A stretch of DNA of 7,517 bases from an uncultured Oscillibacter sp. (GCA_951800675.1 CATOKC010000148.1:1-7517); one strand, 5' to 3'; counted from the stretch's first letter, positions 1-6,197 are shown. The notes: generated by a model from the sequence alone, not told the origin. Program-made: numbers and translations.

Positions 1-22
1 TCCCGCCCCTTTCGGGGCGGGA
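1..22 (-). terminator. Hairpin downstream of tRNA-Leu, probable terminator
   Basis: Bases 1-9 pair perfectly with 14-22 (nine base pairs, mostly G-C) around a TTTC tetraloop. The hairpin lies 29 bases past the 3' end of the minus-strand tRNA, where a transcription terminator is expected. The U-tract that would prove it lies left of the window edge, so the call rests on the stem and its position alone. Confidence 0.5.
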
Positions 23-50
23 AGCGCAGCGGTAAGGGGAATTCCTGAGC

Positions 51-134
51 TGGTGCGCCTGAAGGGACTCGAACCCACACGCTGAAAGCACGAGAACCTA
101 AATCTCGCATGTCTACCAATTCCATCACAGGCGC
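51..134 (-). tRNA. tRNA-Leu (anticodon UAG)
   Basis: Read on the minus strand this is an 84-base tRNA with a perfect 7-bp acceptor stem (GCGCCTG with CAGGCGC), discriminator A and an encoded CCA end. The anticodon arm is CGAGA-TTTAGGT-TCTCG, which puts TAG at positions 34-36 and so reads the Leu codon CUA (and other CUN by wobble). The T-arm carries GGTTCGAGTCC. A long variable arm between the anticodon and T arms marks it as class II, as expected for leucine. It stands alone here, with its own promoter at 153-181 and a hairpin at 1-22. The encoded CCA is common in Firmicutes tRNA genes. Confidence 0.97.
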
Positions 135-152
135 GTATCAAAATCGAAGTTG

Positions 153-181
153 ATTATACCACACTCCCCCGCTCCCGTCCA
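153..181 (-). promoter_or_regulatory. Promoter of tRNA-Leu
   Basis: On the minus strand a perfect TATAAT (153-158) is preceded by TGG, an extended -10, and after a 17-base spacer by TGGACG (176-181), four of six matches to TTGACA. Transcription would start near 146, about a dozen bases before the mature tRNA 5' end at 134. It lies back to back with the pdxK promoter. Confidence 0.7.
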
Positions 182-196
182 GTCCCTTTTTTGCTC

Positions 197-225
197 TTGC
201 GCTTTTTCCCGTTCCGTTGTAAAAT
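197..225 (+). promoter_or_regulatory. Promoter of the pyridoxal/pyridoxamine kinase gene
   Basis: TTGCGC (197-202), a 17-base spacer and TAAAAT (220-225) fit a sigma-A promoter. The predicted start near 232 leaves a leader of about 28 bases with only the ribosome binding site, so there is no room for a riboswitch. Confidence 0.62.
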
Positions 226-259
226 ACCCCCATCACAACAACGAAAAGAGGACCCCGTT

Positions 260-1114
260 ATGCCGACACCCCGCGCCGCCGTCATCCACGACCTCTCCGG
301 CTTTGGCCGCTGCTCCCTCACCGAGGTCATCCCCATTCTCTCCGTCATGGGCGTCCAGTGCTGCCCCCTGCCCACCGCCTTCCTCTCCACCCACACCGGG
401 GGCTTCACCGGCTTCACCTTCCTGGACATGACGGAGGAGCTGCCCAAGGTGGCGGAGCACTGGAGGTCCCTGGACCTCCGGTTTCAGGCCATCTACAGCG
501 GCTTTTTGGGCAGCGAACGGCAGATCGGCATGGTGGCGGATTTCATCCAAACCTTCCGGGACCCGGACACCTTGGTGGTGGTGGACCCGGTTATGGGGGA
601 CGACGGAAAGCCCTATCAGACCTACACCCCCGCCATGTGCGCCGGAATGGCCCGCCTGGCGGAGCTGGCGGACGTGATTACCCCCAACCTCACGGAGGCC
701 GCCTTTTTGCTGAACCGGGACTACGGGGACCTCCTGGAGGGAGGACGGGCCCTTCACGACGAAGCCGCTCTCCGGCGTCTCACGGAGGAGTTGAGCCTGG
801 GGGGAAAGCGCTCCGTGGCCCTCACCGGGGCGGCGCTGTCCCCGGGGCAGACCGGGGCCATGTGCTTCGACGCCCGGACCGGCAGGGCGGAGGCGGTTCA
901 AACGGAATTTGTGGCCCATCCCCTCCACGGCACCGGGGACGTGTTTGCCAGCGTCCTCACCGGCGGGCTGCTGCGGGGGGATTCCCTCCGGGACGCGGCG
1001 GCGCTGGCGGTGGAGTTTATCCACGCCTGCGCCGTGCGGACGGTGGAGCAGGGCCTCTCCCTCCAGGAAGGCGTGGATTTTGAGCCCCTGCTGGGGAAGC
1101 TGATTGACAGATAA
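260..1114 (+). CDS. pdxK: Pyridoxal/pyridoxamine kinase (PdxK/PdxY type)
   Basis: A 284-residue ribokinase-superfamily enzyme that phosphorylates pyridoxal, pyridoxamine or pyridoxine with ATP in the B6 salvage route to pyridoxal phosphate; cytosolic. Seen in the sequence: the N-terminal SGFGRCSL (13-20), substrate-side THTGG (45-49), the VVDPVMGDDGK block (107-117) typical of B6 kinases, TPNLTEA (141-147), and near the C terminus the HGTGD anion-hole motif with catalytic Asp227. Length matches the family. I chose ATG 260 because AAAAGAGGA sits seven bases upstream and the alignable protein starts there. The frame stays open to TTG 191, but that extension would overlap the promoter. Monocistronic, with promoter at 197-225 and terminator at 1114-1148. 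Which vitamer is preferred cannot be read from the sequence, and the symbol is used in the broad family sense. Confidence 0.92.
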   Translation: MPTPRAAVIHDLSGFGRCSLTEVIPILSVMGVQCCPLPTAFLSTHTGGFTGFTFLDMTEELPKVAEHWRSLDLRFQAIYSGFLGSERQIGMVADFIQTFRDPDTLVVVDPVMGDDGKPYQTYTPAMCAGMARLAELADVITPNLTEAAFLLNRDYGDLLEGGRALHDEAALRRLTEELSLGGKRSVALTGAALSPGQTGAMCFDARTGRAEAVQTEFVAHPLHGTGDVFASVLTGGLLRGDSLRDAAALAVEFIHACAVRTVEQGLSLQEGVDFEPLLGKLIDR

Positions 1115-1148
1115 AAGGACGCTCAGAGCTTTTGCTCTGAGCGCCTTT
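1114..1148. terminator. Bidirectional terminator between pdxK and the nucleotidase gene
   Basis: CGCTCAGAGC (1120-1129) pairs with GCTCTGAGCG (1134-1143) around a TTTT loop. With A1119 bulged, the stem extends through AAAGG/CCTTT to 1114 and 1148. The plus strand exits in CCTTTCG, and the minus strand in CCTTTTAT after the stem. It sits just after the pdxK stop and 26 bases past the convergent nucleotidase stop, so one structure can serve both genes. Confidence 0.85.
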
Positions 1149-1174
1149 CGTATCAGGGGGGAAAATCCAAAGGC

Positions 1175-3067
1175 TTACGCCGCGGGGATCACCAGGACCT
1201 GACCGACCCGCAGGTCGTTGGGGTTCTTAATGGCGTCCTTATTGGCGTTGTAGATCACCTGCCACTGACGGCCGGTGCCGTAGGCTTCCTGGGCGATGCT
1301 CCACAGGCAGTCGCCGGACTTGACCACATAGTCGCCCTCCGCCACGGTGGGGGCGGGGGCGGGCTCGGGAGCCGGCTCCGGGGTGGGAGTGGGCTCGGGA
1401 ACCGGCTCGGGAGCGGGGGCGGGCTCCTCCACAGGAGCGGGCTCTTCCACAGGCTCCTCGGCGGGGGCCTCCTCCACGGGAGCGGCCTCGATGGTGATGC
1501 GGCCCGCGGGCTCGCCGTAGGCTTCCTCGGTAACCACGCCCTTGAGCTCTTCCTTGATGTAGTCCATCAGAACCTCGTCCATGGGCAGGCCCAGATCGTA
1601 GTTCACGGAGGCGGAGGCGAAGGCGTAGTAGGTGTCGCCGCCGGCGGCCATGAAGTCGTTGGTGGCGATGGCGTAGGTGGCTTTTTCGTCGAAGTCCTTG
1701 CCGCCCACGGAGGTGATGGTGACCCGCTCGATGGAGGCGGGCTTGTGATAGGTGGAGCCGGGATACAGGTCCCCGGCCTTGAACTCGTTGCCGGTGGCTA
1801 CGGTGAACTCAATGCCGCTGACCTGGGGGAAGCCGCCGATGGCGGTGGGGGTGCAGTGAGTGGAGGCTTCCAGGGCTTCCAGCAGCTCCGCGCCGGTGAC
1901 CTTGACGATGCTCAGGGTGTTGCCGAAGGGCAGGACGGTGTTCACGTCTTTTTTCGTGATGTCCCCCGCCGCGATGGGGGCCCGGATGCCGCCGCCGTTG
2001 GTGACGGCCGCGTCCACTTCCTCGCCGTTTTTCTTGGCGCCCCAGACCAGGGCGTCGGTGATGAGGTCGCCCAGGTTGGTCTCTTCCGTGCGGTTGCCGG
2101 GGTCCTTGTCGCCGTTGAGCAGGACTTCGGTCTTGGCAAAGGCGGCGCCGTAGTCGTCGTCAATCTGCTTTTGGATGGCGGCGGCCCGGGCGGCGATGTC
2201 CTTGTCCTCCGCCAGTCCCTCGGTGGAGACGTTTTCCATGGCGATCTCGCCCTCGGCGGAGATGGTCACCACGCCCACGTTGGCCAGCTTCGTGCCGGTG
2301 GAGGTGATGGGCTTGTCCCCGGCGGCCTCTTTGACCTCTTCCAGGGTGGAGTGGGAGTGGCCGTCGATGAAGAGGTCGATGCCCTCCACGGCGTCCATCA
2401 GGTCGATGGAGCGGTTGCCCTTGGACTCGTCGTCAATGCCCAGGTGGCCCAGGCACACGATGTAGTCGCAGCCCTCGTCCTCCAGGGCCTTGACCTCGGC
2501 CTGGGCGATGGCGAACATGTCCTTGCCCGCGGGGAAGGTCACGCCCTGAATCTTGGCGGGGTGGGCCTTGGTGGCGGTCTCGGGGGTGCTCAGGCCGAAG
2601 ACGCCGATTTTCTTGCCGCCCTCCTCGCCGAAAATCACATGGGTGTTTTCGGCCTTTCCGTTGACCAGCACGTTGGCGGCCACCACGGGGAATTTGGCGT
2701 CCTTGGTGATTTCCTTGAAGTTGGCGTAGCCGTAGTCGAATTCGTGGTTTCCGATGGTGGCCGCGTCATAGCCCGCCAGGTTCATCAGCTCGATGGCGGT
2801 TTTGCCTTGACTGACGCTGACGGTGGGGTCGCCCTGAATGTAGTCGCCCGCGTCCAGCAGCAGGGTGTAAGCGCCCTTGGCCTGGTATTCGGCCTTCAAG
2901 GCGGCCACCTTGGCGTATCCGGCGATGCCGCCGTGGACGTCGTTGGTGTGGAGGATGACGATGGAGCCTTCCAGGCTCTTGTCTTCCTCCGCCGCGGCGG
3001 CGGTGACGCTCAAAGAGAACATCATGGCCAGGGCCAGCAGCAGGGACAGGAACTTCTTGGTCTGCAT
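1175..3067 (-). CDS. Secreted 5'-nucleotidase/metallophosphoesterase with C-terminal LysM domain
   Basis: A 630-residue exported enzyme of the UshA/5'-nucleotidase family, which removes phosphate from extracellular nucleotides or related phosphoesters using two metal ions. Residues 1-26 are a signal peptide (MQTKKF, hydrophobic core, AAAA before EED). The metallophosphoesterase domain spans about 35-275: TNDVH (Asp43, His45), DAGD (Asp75), GNHEFD (Asn107, His108), GHLG (His208) and DGHSH (His237, His239), so all metal ligands look present. The nucleotidase C-terminal domain (about 310-520) carries TNGGGIR (356-362), PFGNTL (380-385) and NDFMAAGGDTYY (470-481), the region holding the aromatic base-stacking residues. 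A Pro/Glu/Ala spacer (528-574) leads to a LysM domain (578-628), which would hold the enzyme on peptidoglycan. There is no sortase motif or SLH domain. Start ATG 3067 has AGGAGGT six bases upstream. It is divergent from the hydantoinase gene. The exact substrate is unknown; a cyclic phosphodiesterase activity is possible in this family. Confidence 0.93.
   Translation of the reverse strand: MQTKKFLSLLLALAMMFSLSVTAAAAEEDKSLEGSIVILHTNDVHGGIAGYAKVAALKAEYQAKGAYTLLLDAGDYIQGDPTVSVSQGKTAIELMNLAGYDAATIGNHEFDYGYANFKEITKDAKFPVVAANVLVNGKAENTHVIFGEEGGKKIGVFGLSTPETATKAHPAKIQGVTFPAGKDMFAIAQAEVKALEDEGCDYIVCLGHLGIDDESKGNRSIDLMDAVEGIDLFIDGHSHSTLEEVKEAAGDKPITSTGTKLANVGVVTISAEGEIAMENVSTEGLAEDKDIAARAAAIQKQIDDDYGAAFAKTEVLLNGDKDPGNRTEETNLGDLITDALVWGAKKNGEEVDAAVTNGGGIRAPIAAGDITKKDVNTVLPFGNTLSIVKVTGAELLEALEASTHCTPTAIGGFPQVSGIEFTVATGNEFKAGDLYPGSTYHKPASIERVTITSVGGKDFDEKATYAIATNDFMAAGGDTYYAFASASVNYDLGLPMDEVLMDYIKEELKGVVTEEAYGEPAGRITIEAAPVEEAPAEEPVEEPAPVEEPAPAPEPVPEPTPTPEPAPEPAPAPTVAEGDYVVKSGDCLWSIAQEAYGTGRQWQVIYNANKDAIKNPNDLRVGQVLVIPAA
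1346..1486 (-). repeat. Low-complexity Pro/Glu/Ala linker coding repeat
   Basis: This part of the nucleotidase gene encodes residues 528-574, built almost wholly from EEPAPVEEPA- and PEPAPAPEP-like units. The DNA is an imperfect GC-rich tandem repeat. Such spacers are known as extended flexible wall-spanning linkers between a catalytic domain and an anchor. The repeat is prone to copy-number slippage between strains. Confidence 0.8.
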
Positions 3068-3120
3068 TCTTTTACCTCCTCTTCTTTCGGGGCGGATTGG
3101 CCTCCGCCCTACCTGAGGCT

Positions 3121-3148
3121 ATTATAGCACATTTTTTTTAAATAGAAA
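3121..3148 (-). promoter_or_regulatory. Promoter of the nucleotidase gene
   Basis: On the minus strand TATAAT (3121-3126) is preceded by TGC, giving an extended -10. The -35 is weak: TTTCTA (3143-3148) at 16 bases matches three of six. The transcript would begin near 3114 and carry AGGAGGT at 3074-3080 before ATG 3067. The run of T/A at 3131-3142 lies in the spacer. Confidence 0.55.
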
Positions 3149-3198
3149 GCGCAAAATCCCCATACCAGGAATTTTTTTTCGGCAGGCGCCTCCGCCGC

Positions 3199-3227
3199 TG
3201 GAAATCCGGCGGGACCTATGGTATACT
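3199..3227 (+). promoter_or_regulatory. Promoter of the hydantoinase-like gene
   Basis: TGGAAA (3199-3204), a 17-base spacer and TATACT (3222-3227) preceded by TGG form an extended -10 promoter. Start of transcription would be near 3234, with GGAGG at 3251-3255 and ATG at 3264. It is back to back with the nucleotidase promoter, leaving about 50 bases between the two -35 regions. I see no clear operator palindrome there. Confidence 0.65.
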
Positions 3228-3263
3228 ATCCCCATCAACACACCGAGAACGGAGGAAACGGAT

Positions 3264-4640
3264 ATGCGCACACTCTTCAAGGGCGGCAGCGTGGCTTCCG
3301 GCAAGGGCGTCCGGCGGGCGGATTTGCTGGTGGAGGGAGAAAAAGTGGTCTCCCTGGGCCGGGGGCTCAAGGCGGAGGCGGAGCGGATCATCGACGTGAC
3401 GGGCTGCGTCCTCTTCCCCGGCTTCATCGACGCCCACACCCACTTCGACCTGGAGGTGGCGGGCACCGTCACCGCCGACGGCTTCGCCTCGGGAAGCCGG
3501 GCGGCCCTCCGGGGGGGCACCACCACCGTCATTGACTTCGCCTGCCCCAACAAGGGGGAGTCCCTGGCCTCGGGCTTAGGGCGCTGGCGGGAGAAGGCCG
3601 TGGGGAAGACCTTCTGCGACTACGGCTTCCACATGACCATCGACGACTGGAACGAGGGCGTCCGGGCGGAGCTGCCGGAGATGTTCGCCCAGGGCATTTC
3701 CTCCTTCAAGCTGTACATGACCTACCCCGCCATGCTGCTGGGGGACCGGGACCTCTACTGGGCGCTGAAGGAGCTGAAAACTCTGGGGGGAATCTGCGGC
3801 GTCCACTGTGAAAACGCCGGGGTCATCGACGGCATGATCGCGGAGAAAAAGGCCCTGGGGGAGCTCTCCCCCGCCAGTCACCCCCAGACCCGCCCGCCCT
3901 ATCTGGAGGCGGAGGCGGTGGGGCGGCTTCTGCGCGTTGCCCAGGCGGCCCAGGCCCCGGTGATCATCGTCCACCTCACCAACGGCGAGGCGCTGGGCGA
4001 GGTCCTCCGGGCCCGGAAGCGGGGCCAGACGGTGTACGTGGAGACCTGCCCCCACTACCTGGCCCTGGACGAGAGCCTGTATTACCAGGAGAATTTCACC
4101 GACGCGGCCCGGTATGTCTGCGCCCCGCCCCTGCGGGAGAAGAAGGAGGCGGACGCGCTGTGGAAGGCCCTGCGCCGGGGGGAGATTCAGACCGTCTCCA
4201 CGGACCACTGCTCCTTCACCCTGGAGCAGAAGGAGCTGGGCCGGGAGGATTTCACCAAGATTCCCGGCGGCCTCCCCGGGGTGGAGACCCGGGGGGAGCT
4301 GATGTGGTCCCTGGGCGTTGCCAAGCGGAAGCTGAGCGTGGCCCAGATGTGCCGCGTCCTCAGCGAGAACCCGGCGAAGCTGTACGGCCTCTTCCCCCGG
4401 AAGGGGACCCTCCAGCCGGGGGCCGACGCGGACATCGTGGTCTACGACCCCAGCGGCGGACATGTGATCCGGGCGGAGGACTGCGAGTCCGCCGCCGGGT
4501 ACAGCCCCTATGAGGGCTTCGCTACCGACGGCGGCGTCCGGCAGGTGTGGCTCCGGGGGCGCCTGGCGGTGGAGAGCGGGAATGTGCTCCCCTCCCAGCC
4601 GGAGGGGAAATACCTGGCCCGGGGGAAGTGCATGCTGTAA
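3264..4640 (+). CDS. hydA: Dihydropyrimidinase/D-hydantoinase-like amidohydrolase
   Basis: A 458-residue cyclic amidohydrolase that would hydrolyse dihydropyrimidine or hydantoin-type rings to N-carbamoyl products; cytosolic, binuclear metal enzyme. Visible ligands: DAHTH (His58, His60), SFKLYM with Lys149 as the carboxylated lysine, VHCEN (His181), IVHLTNG (His237) and STDHCSF (Asp314). Tyr154 matches the substrate-contacting Tyr of the K-x4-Y pattern. The small N-terminal beta domain (about 1-50) and its return at the C terminus (GTLQPGADADIVVYDP, 381-396) are complete. Length matches the family. ATG 3264 has GGAGG eight bases upstream. Oddities: the usual CSPPLR reads CAPPLR (Ala287) and the usual IPNG reads IPGG (Gly335), both at substrate-contacting places. 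No dihydropyrimidine dehydrogenase or carbamoylase gene is next to it. Allantoinase is the main alternative, but the overall motif set fits dihydropyrimidinase better. The real substrate is open. Confidence 0.88.
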   Translation: MRTLFKGGSVASGKGVRRADLLVEGEKVVSLGRGLKAEAERIIDVTGCVLFPGFIDAHTHFDLEVAGTVTADGFASGSRAALRGGTTTVIDFACPNKGESLASGLGRWREKAVGKTFCDYGFHMTIDDWNEGVRAELPEMFAQGISSFKLYMTYPAMLLGDRDLYWALKELKTLGGICGVHCENAGVIDGMIAEKKALGELSPASHPQTRPPYLEAEAVGRLLRVAQAAQAPVIIVHLTNGEALGEVLRARKRGQTVYVETCPHYLALDESLYYQENFTDAARYVCAPPLREKKEADALWKALRRGEIQTVSTDHCSFTLEQKELGREDFTKIPGGLPGVETRGELMWSLGVAKRKLSVAQMCRVLSENPAKLYGLFPRKGTLQPGADADIVVYDPSGGHVIRAEDCESAAGYSPYEGFATDGGVRQVWLRGRLAVESGNVLPSQPEGKYLARGKCML

Positions 4641-4644
4641 AGCA

Positions 4645-4847
4645 CCCACAGGGAGTTCTACCGGAGGAAGGCGGGCCCTGGAGGAATGGCCTGTGCAGGG
4701 GCACAGGCCCCACAAAGATGGATTTCGGTTCTACAGAAACACACAGCATCAATGAGTCCGAGCTGCTGCAACCCGGGCAGGAGCTTGCACTTTCCCTGTG
4801 GGGCCTGACCCCCTGGTCAGGCCATTTCCCGGGACCATGGCAGTCCC
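4645..4847 (+). other. Gene-free, hairpin-rich intergenic region
   Basis: Between the hydantoinase stop (4640) and the terminator at 4865 I see no credible gene or promoter, but much potential RNA structure. CCCACAGGGA (4645-4654) is perfectly complementary to 4793-4802 and would enclose 138 bases. Inside are GGCCTGTGC-AGGG-GCACAGGCC (4688-4709, nine perfect pairs) and an imperfect stem 4761-4769/4777-4785. Just outside are a perfect nine-pair hairpin with CCCT loop (4802-4823) and a five-pair hairpin (4831-4847). None is followed by a good U-tract. It may be a structured 3' UTR, an unrecognised small RNA, or a remnant element with 10-bp terminal inverted repeats. No known RNA family motif was recognised. 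Confidence 0.45.
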
Positions 4848-4859
4848 AAAGGAGCGAAC

Positions 4860-4902
4860 AAAAGGCGGCGGACCCTCCCGGGCCCGCCGCTTGGTGTTAT
4901 TT
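4860..4902. terminator. Terminator between convergent hydA and lipoprotein genes
   Basis: GCGGCGG (4865-4871) pairs with CCGCCGC (4884-4890), then CCC (4873-4875) with GGG (4880-4882) around a four-base loop. The mismatch at 4872/4883 is A-C on plus and a G-U wobble on minus, so the minus-strand RNA folds better. The minus strand exits in CTTTTGTT, a good U-tract two steps after the lipoprotein stop. The plus strand exits in TTGGTGTTATTT (4891-4902), a weaker one, so it may also stop hydA transcription. Confidence 0.8.
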
Positions 4903-5512
4903 AAGACAGGGGCTCCTGACTGAACATCACCGTCAGGGCATAGACATGCTCATAGCCCAGCTTCTCATACTCCTCCAGCTGGAAGAAATACTCCGGGTTA
5001 TAAGAGACCACCCCGTTTTTTGCCGTGTTGATCTGGACGGCAAGGGGAATCTCCTTTTCATAGATAATCTCCGTCCGGTTAGCCAGAAAGCTGGTCGTCC
5101 GGCTCATGCCCTCGGGGTCGTCCAGGTCCTCCGTGCCCTCCCAGCTGGTGGCCGTATAGCCTATTCCGTCAAATTGGGCCGCCTCCCGGAAGTCCTTCCG
5201 CAGGTCCTCAAAGCCGAAGCAGAGCCGGCCCTCCTTCGCCTTCTCATCCAGGGCCATTCCGGACCCGCCGCCGCCAATCCGGGGTTCCCATGTTCCGTCC
5301 GCCAGCTCATAGGCCGTCACGGACATTTTCTTCGCCGTGCCGTCCAGCACCACGTCAAAGAGGTGCTGGTCCATGTCCGCCCCCAGGAGCTTTGCCATGG
5401 CCTCTTCCTCCTCGCTGAGCTGGGCGGGCTCAATGTACATGGCCGGGGCCGCCTCGGCGGAGCACCCCGCCAGCAGGGCCAGCAAAACCAGAAGCATAAA
5501 TATTCTCTTCAT
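4901..5512 (-). CDS. Putative lipoprotein of unknown function
   Basis: A 203-residue protein with a lipoprotein signal: MKRIF, a Leu-rich core and lipobox LAGC with Cys17 as the lipidation site, so it should be tethered to the outer face of the membrane. The mature part is acidic (SEEEEAMAKLLGADMDQ near the start) and has no membrane segment or catalytic motif that I recognise. A Gly-rich GGGGSG stretch follows WEPRI in the middle. I chose ATG 5512 because AAAGGAA sits about eight bases upstream and the lipobox then falls at the normal distance. A TTG start at 5587 would add an Arg-rich stretch that spoils the signal. It lies 115 bases behind the DUF4330-like gene on the same strand with no clear promoter of its own, so cotranscription is plausible. 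A terminator follows at once. Gene call firm, function unknown. Confidence 0.85.
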   Translation of the reverse strand: MKRIFMLLVLLALLAGCSAEAAPAMYIEPAQLSEEEEAMAKLLGADMDQHLFDVVLDGTAKKMSVTAYELADGTWEPRIGGGGSGMALDEKAKEGRLCFGFEDLRKDFREAAQFDGIGYTATSWEGTEDLDDPEGMSRTTSFLANRTEIIYEKEIPLAVQINTAKNGVVSYNPEYFFQLEEYEKLGYEHVYALTVMFSQEPLS

Positions 5513-5599
5513 CGGATGTTCCTTTCCCGCAAATCTGCGTCGCCGTCGCTCCGGCCTGGTTTCCCACCAGACAACCAGAGCGAGCAAACGTTCTTTTTG

Positions 5600-5627
5600 C
5601 CTACTTTTTCTTGCAAGAAAAAGTAGG
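5600..5627. repeat. Perfect 28-bp palindrome abutting the DUF4330-like stop codon
   Basis: Bases 5600-5613 are the exact reverse complement of 5614-5627 (14-bp arms starting CCTACTTTTTC, no spacer). It touches the TGA stop at 5628-5630. Transcribed from the minus strand it is followed by CAAAAAGAAC, not a U-tract, so it is not a standard terminator. Its make-up resembles dispersed palindromic repeats seen in many bacterial genomes. The remaining intergenic bases 5513-5599 show no promoter, only the ribosome binding site. Confidence 0.75.
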
Positions 5628-6110
5628 TCAGCCCCAGGTTACGTCCACTACTGTTCCGTTTTGGAATTCCACCGTCTCGCTCTTCATGATATAGTCCGTC
5701 TTTCCAATCCGGACCTCCTGCTCCCCGACTTTGGTGGTCATGACCTCCTCCTTGGGCACCGTGGCGGTGCAGGTAAAATAGAGGTTCACATGGTCCGGGT
5801 CCTCGTGCCACTGCCCGTCGGGCCCCAGCTCCAGCCAGGGGGTGGCCTCCACGGACTCAATGCGCCCGTTCAGCCGGGCCCCGGAGGCCATCAGCGGGGA
5901 GGGCAGATTCTCCTTGGAATTCTCGTACAGCTCCGCCGCCACGTTCTGCACCCGCACCACGTAGGTAATCTCCATGGTGGGCACCTCAATGGTCCCGCCC
6001 CGGTTCAGGATACGCACGGCGGCGTAAAGGGCTACCGCCAGAATCAAAGCCACGGCGATGATGTCGATGATGTTGAATTTGCCGATGCGAAACGCTTTCT
6101 TTTGTTCCAT
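5628..6110 (-). CDS. DUF4330-like single-pass membrane protein
   Basis: A 160-residue protein with a short basic N terminus (MEQKKAFRIGKF), one membrane segment at about 14-35 (NIIDIIAVALILAVALYAAV) and an extracytoplasmic beta-rich tail (ITYVVRVQNV from about 48, ending VVDVTWG). The start G-K-F-N-I-I-D before the membrane helix and the tail pattern match DUF4330 proteins as I recall them; that family has no assigned activity and is often met near cell-surface polysaccharide genes in Firmicutes. Here it is divergent from a GT4-CsaB gene, which agrees. ATG 6110 is preceded by GGAGGT at five bases. Transcription likely starts at about 6181 from the promoter at 6188-6216 and may continue into the lipoprotein gene. 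A role in wall polysaccharide assembly or export is inference from the neighbours only. Confidence 0.8.
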   Translation of the reverse strand: MEQKKAFRIGKFNIIDIIAVALILAVALYAAVRILNRGGTIEVPTMEITYVVRVQNVAAELYENSKENLPSPLMASGARLNGRIESVEATPWLELGPDGQWHEDPDHVNLYFTCTATVPKEEVMTTKVGEQEVRIGKTDYIMKSETVEFQNGTVVDVTWG

Positions 6111-6168
6111 GCCAGACCTCCGTAACGGGCCCCGGGCCCGCCTTCTTTCAGATTGATGGAGCCTTTGG

Positions 6169-6197
6169 TAGACAAGGCCCGGAAAATATTATATAAT
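6169..6197 (+). promoter_or_regulatory. Promoter of the GT4-CsaB fusion gene
   Basis: TAGACA (6169-6174, five of six matches), a 17-base spacer and a perfect TATAAT (6192-6197). Start is expected near 6204, giving a leader of about 27 bases. The -10 shares two bases with the opposing promoter. Confidence 0.75.

Noticed and set aside
51..134. tRNA-Leu as an integration site of a mobile element
   Set aside because: No integrase, no direct repeat of the tRNA 3' end and no change in base composition is seen in the window.
191..259. Upstream TTG start for the B6 kinase, adding 23 residues
   Set aside because: The extension overlaps the likely promoter and has no ribosome binding site, and the family begins at the ATG at 260.
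232..259. A riboswitch before the B6 kinase gene
   Set aside because: The predicted leader is only about 28 bases and holds little besides the ribosome binding site.
1745..3127. A 460-codon open frame on the plus strand opposite the nucleotidase gene
   Set aside because: It is the antisense shadow of a gene with strong G/C-ending codons. Its translation is Gly/Val/Asp-rich with no domain, and the minus-strand frame has a signal peptide, full catalytic motifs and an ideal ribosome binding site.
3576..4715. A 379-codon open frame on the minus strand opposite the hydantoinase gene
   Set aside because: Low-complexity Gly/Leu/Pro/His-rich translation typical of antisense in GC-rich DNA. The plus frame carries all metal ligands.
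5513..5587. Upstream TTG start for the lipoprotein, adding 25 residues
   Set aside because: The Arg-rich extension would destroy a textbook lipoprotein signal peptide, and the ATG at 5512 has its own ribosome binding site.
4547..5626. A 359-codon plus-strand frame spanning the hydA 3' end, the intergenic region and the antisense of the lipoprotein
   Set aside because: It crosses a terminator and a complete oppositely oriented gene, has no ribosome binding site and no recognisable domain.
5600..5627. The 28-bp palindrome as a rho-independent terminator for the DUF4330-like gene
   Set aside because: The minus-strand sequence after the stem is A-rich (CAAAAAGAA) and not U-rich, and the palindrome has no spacer for a normal loop.
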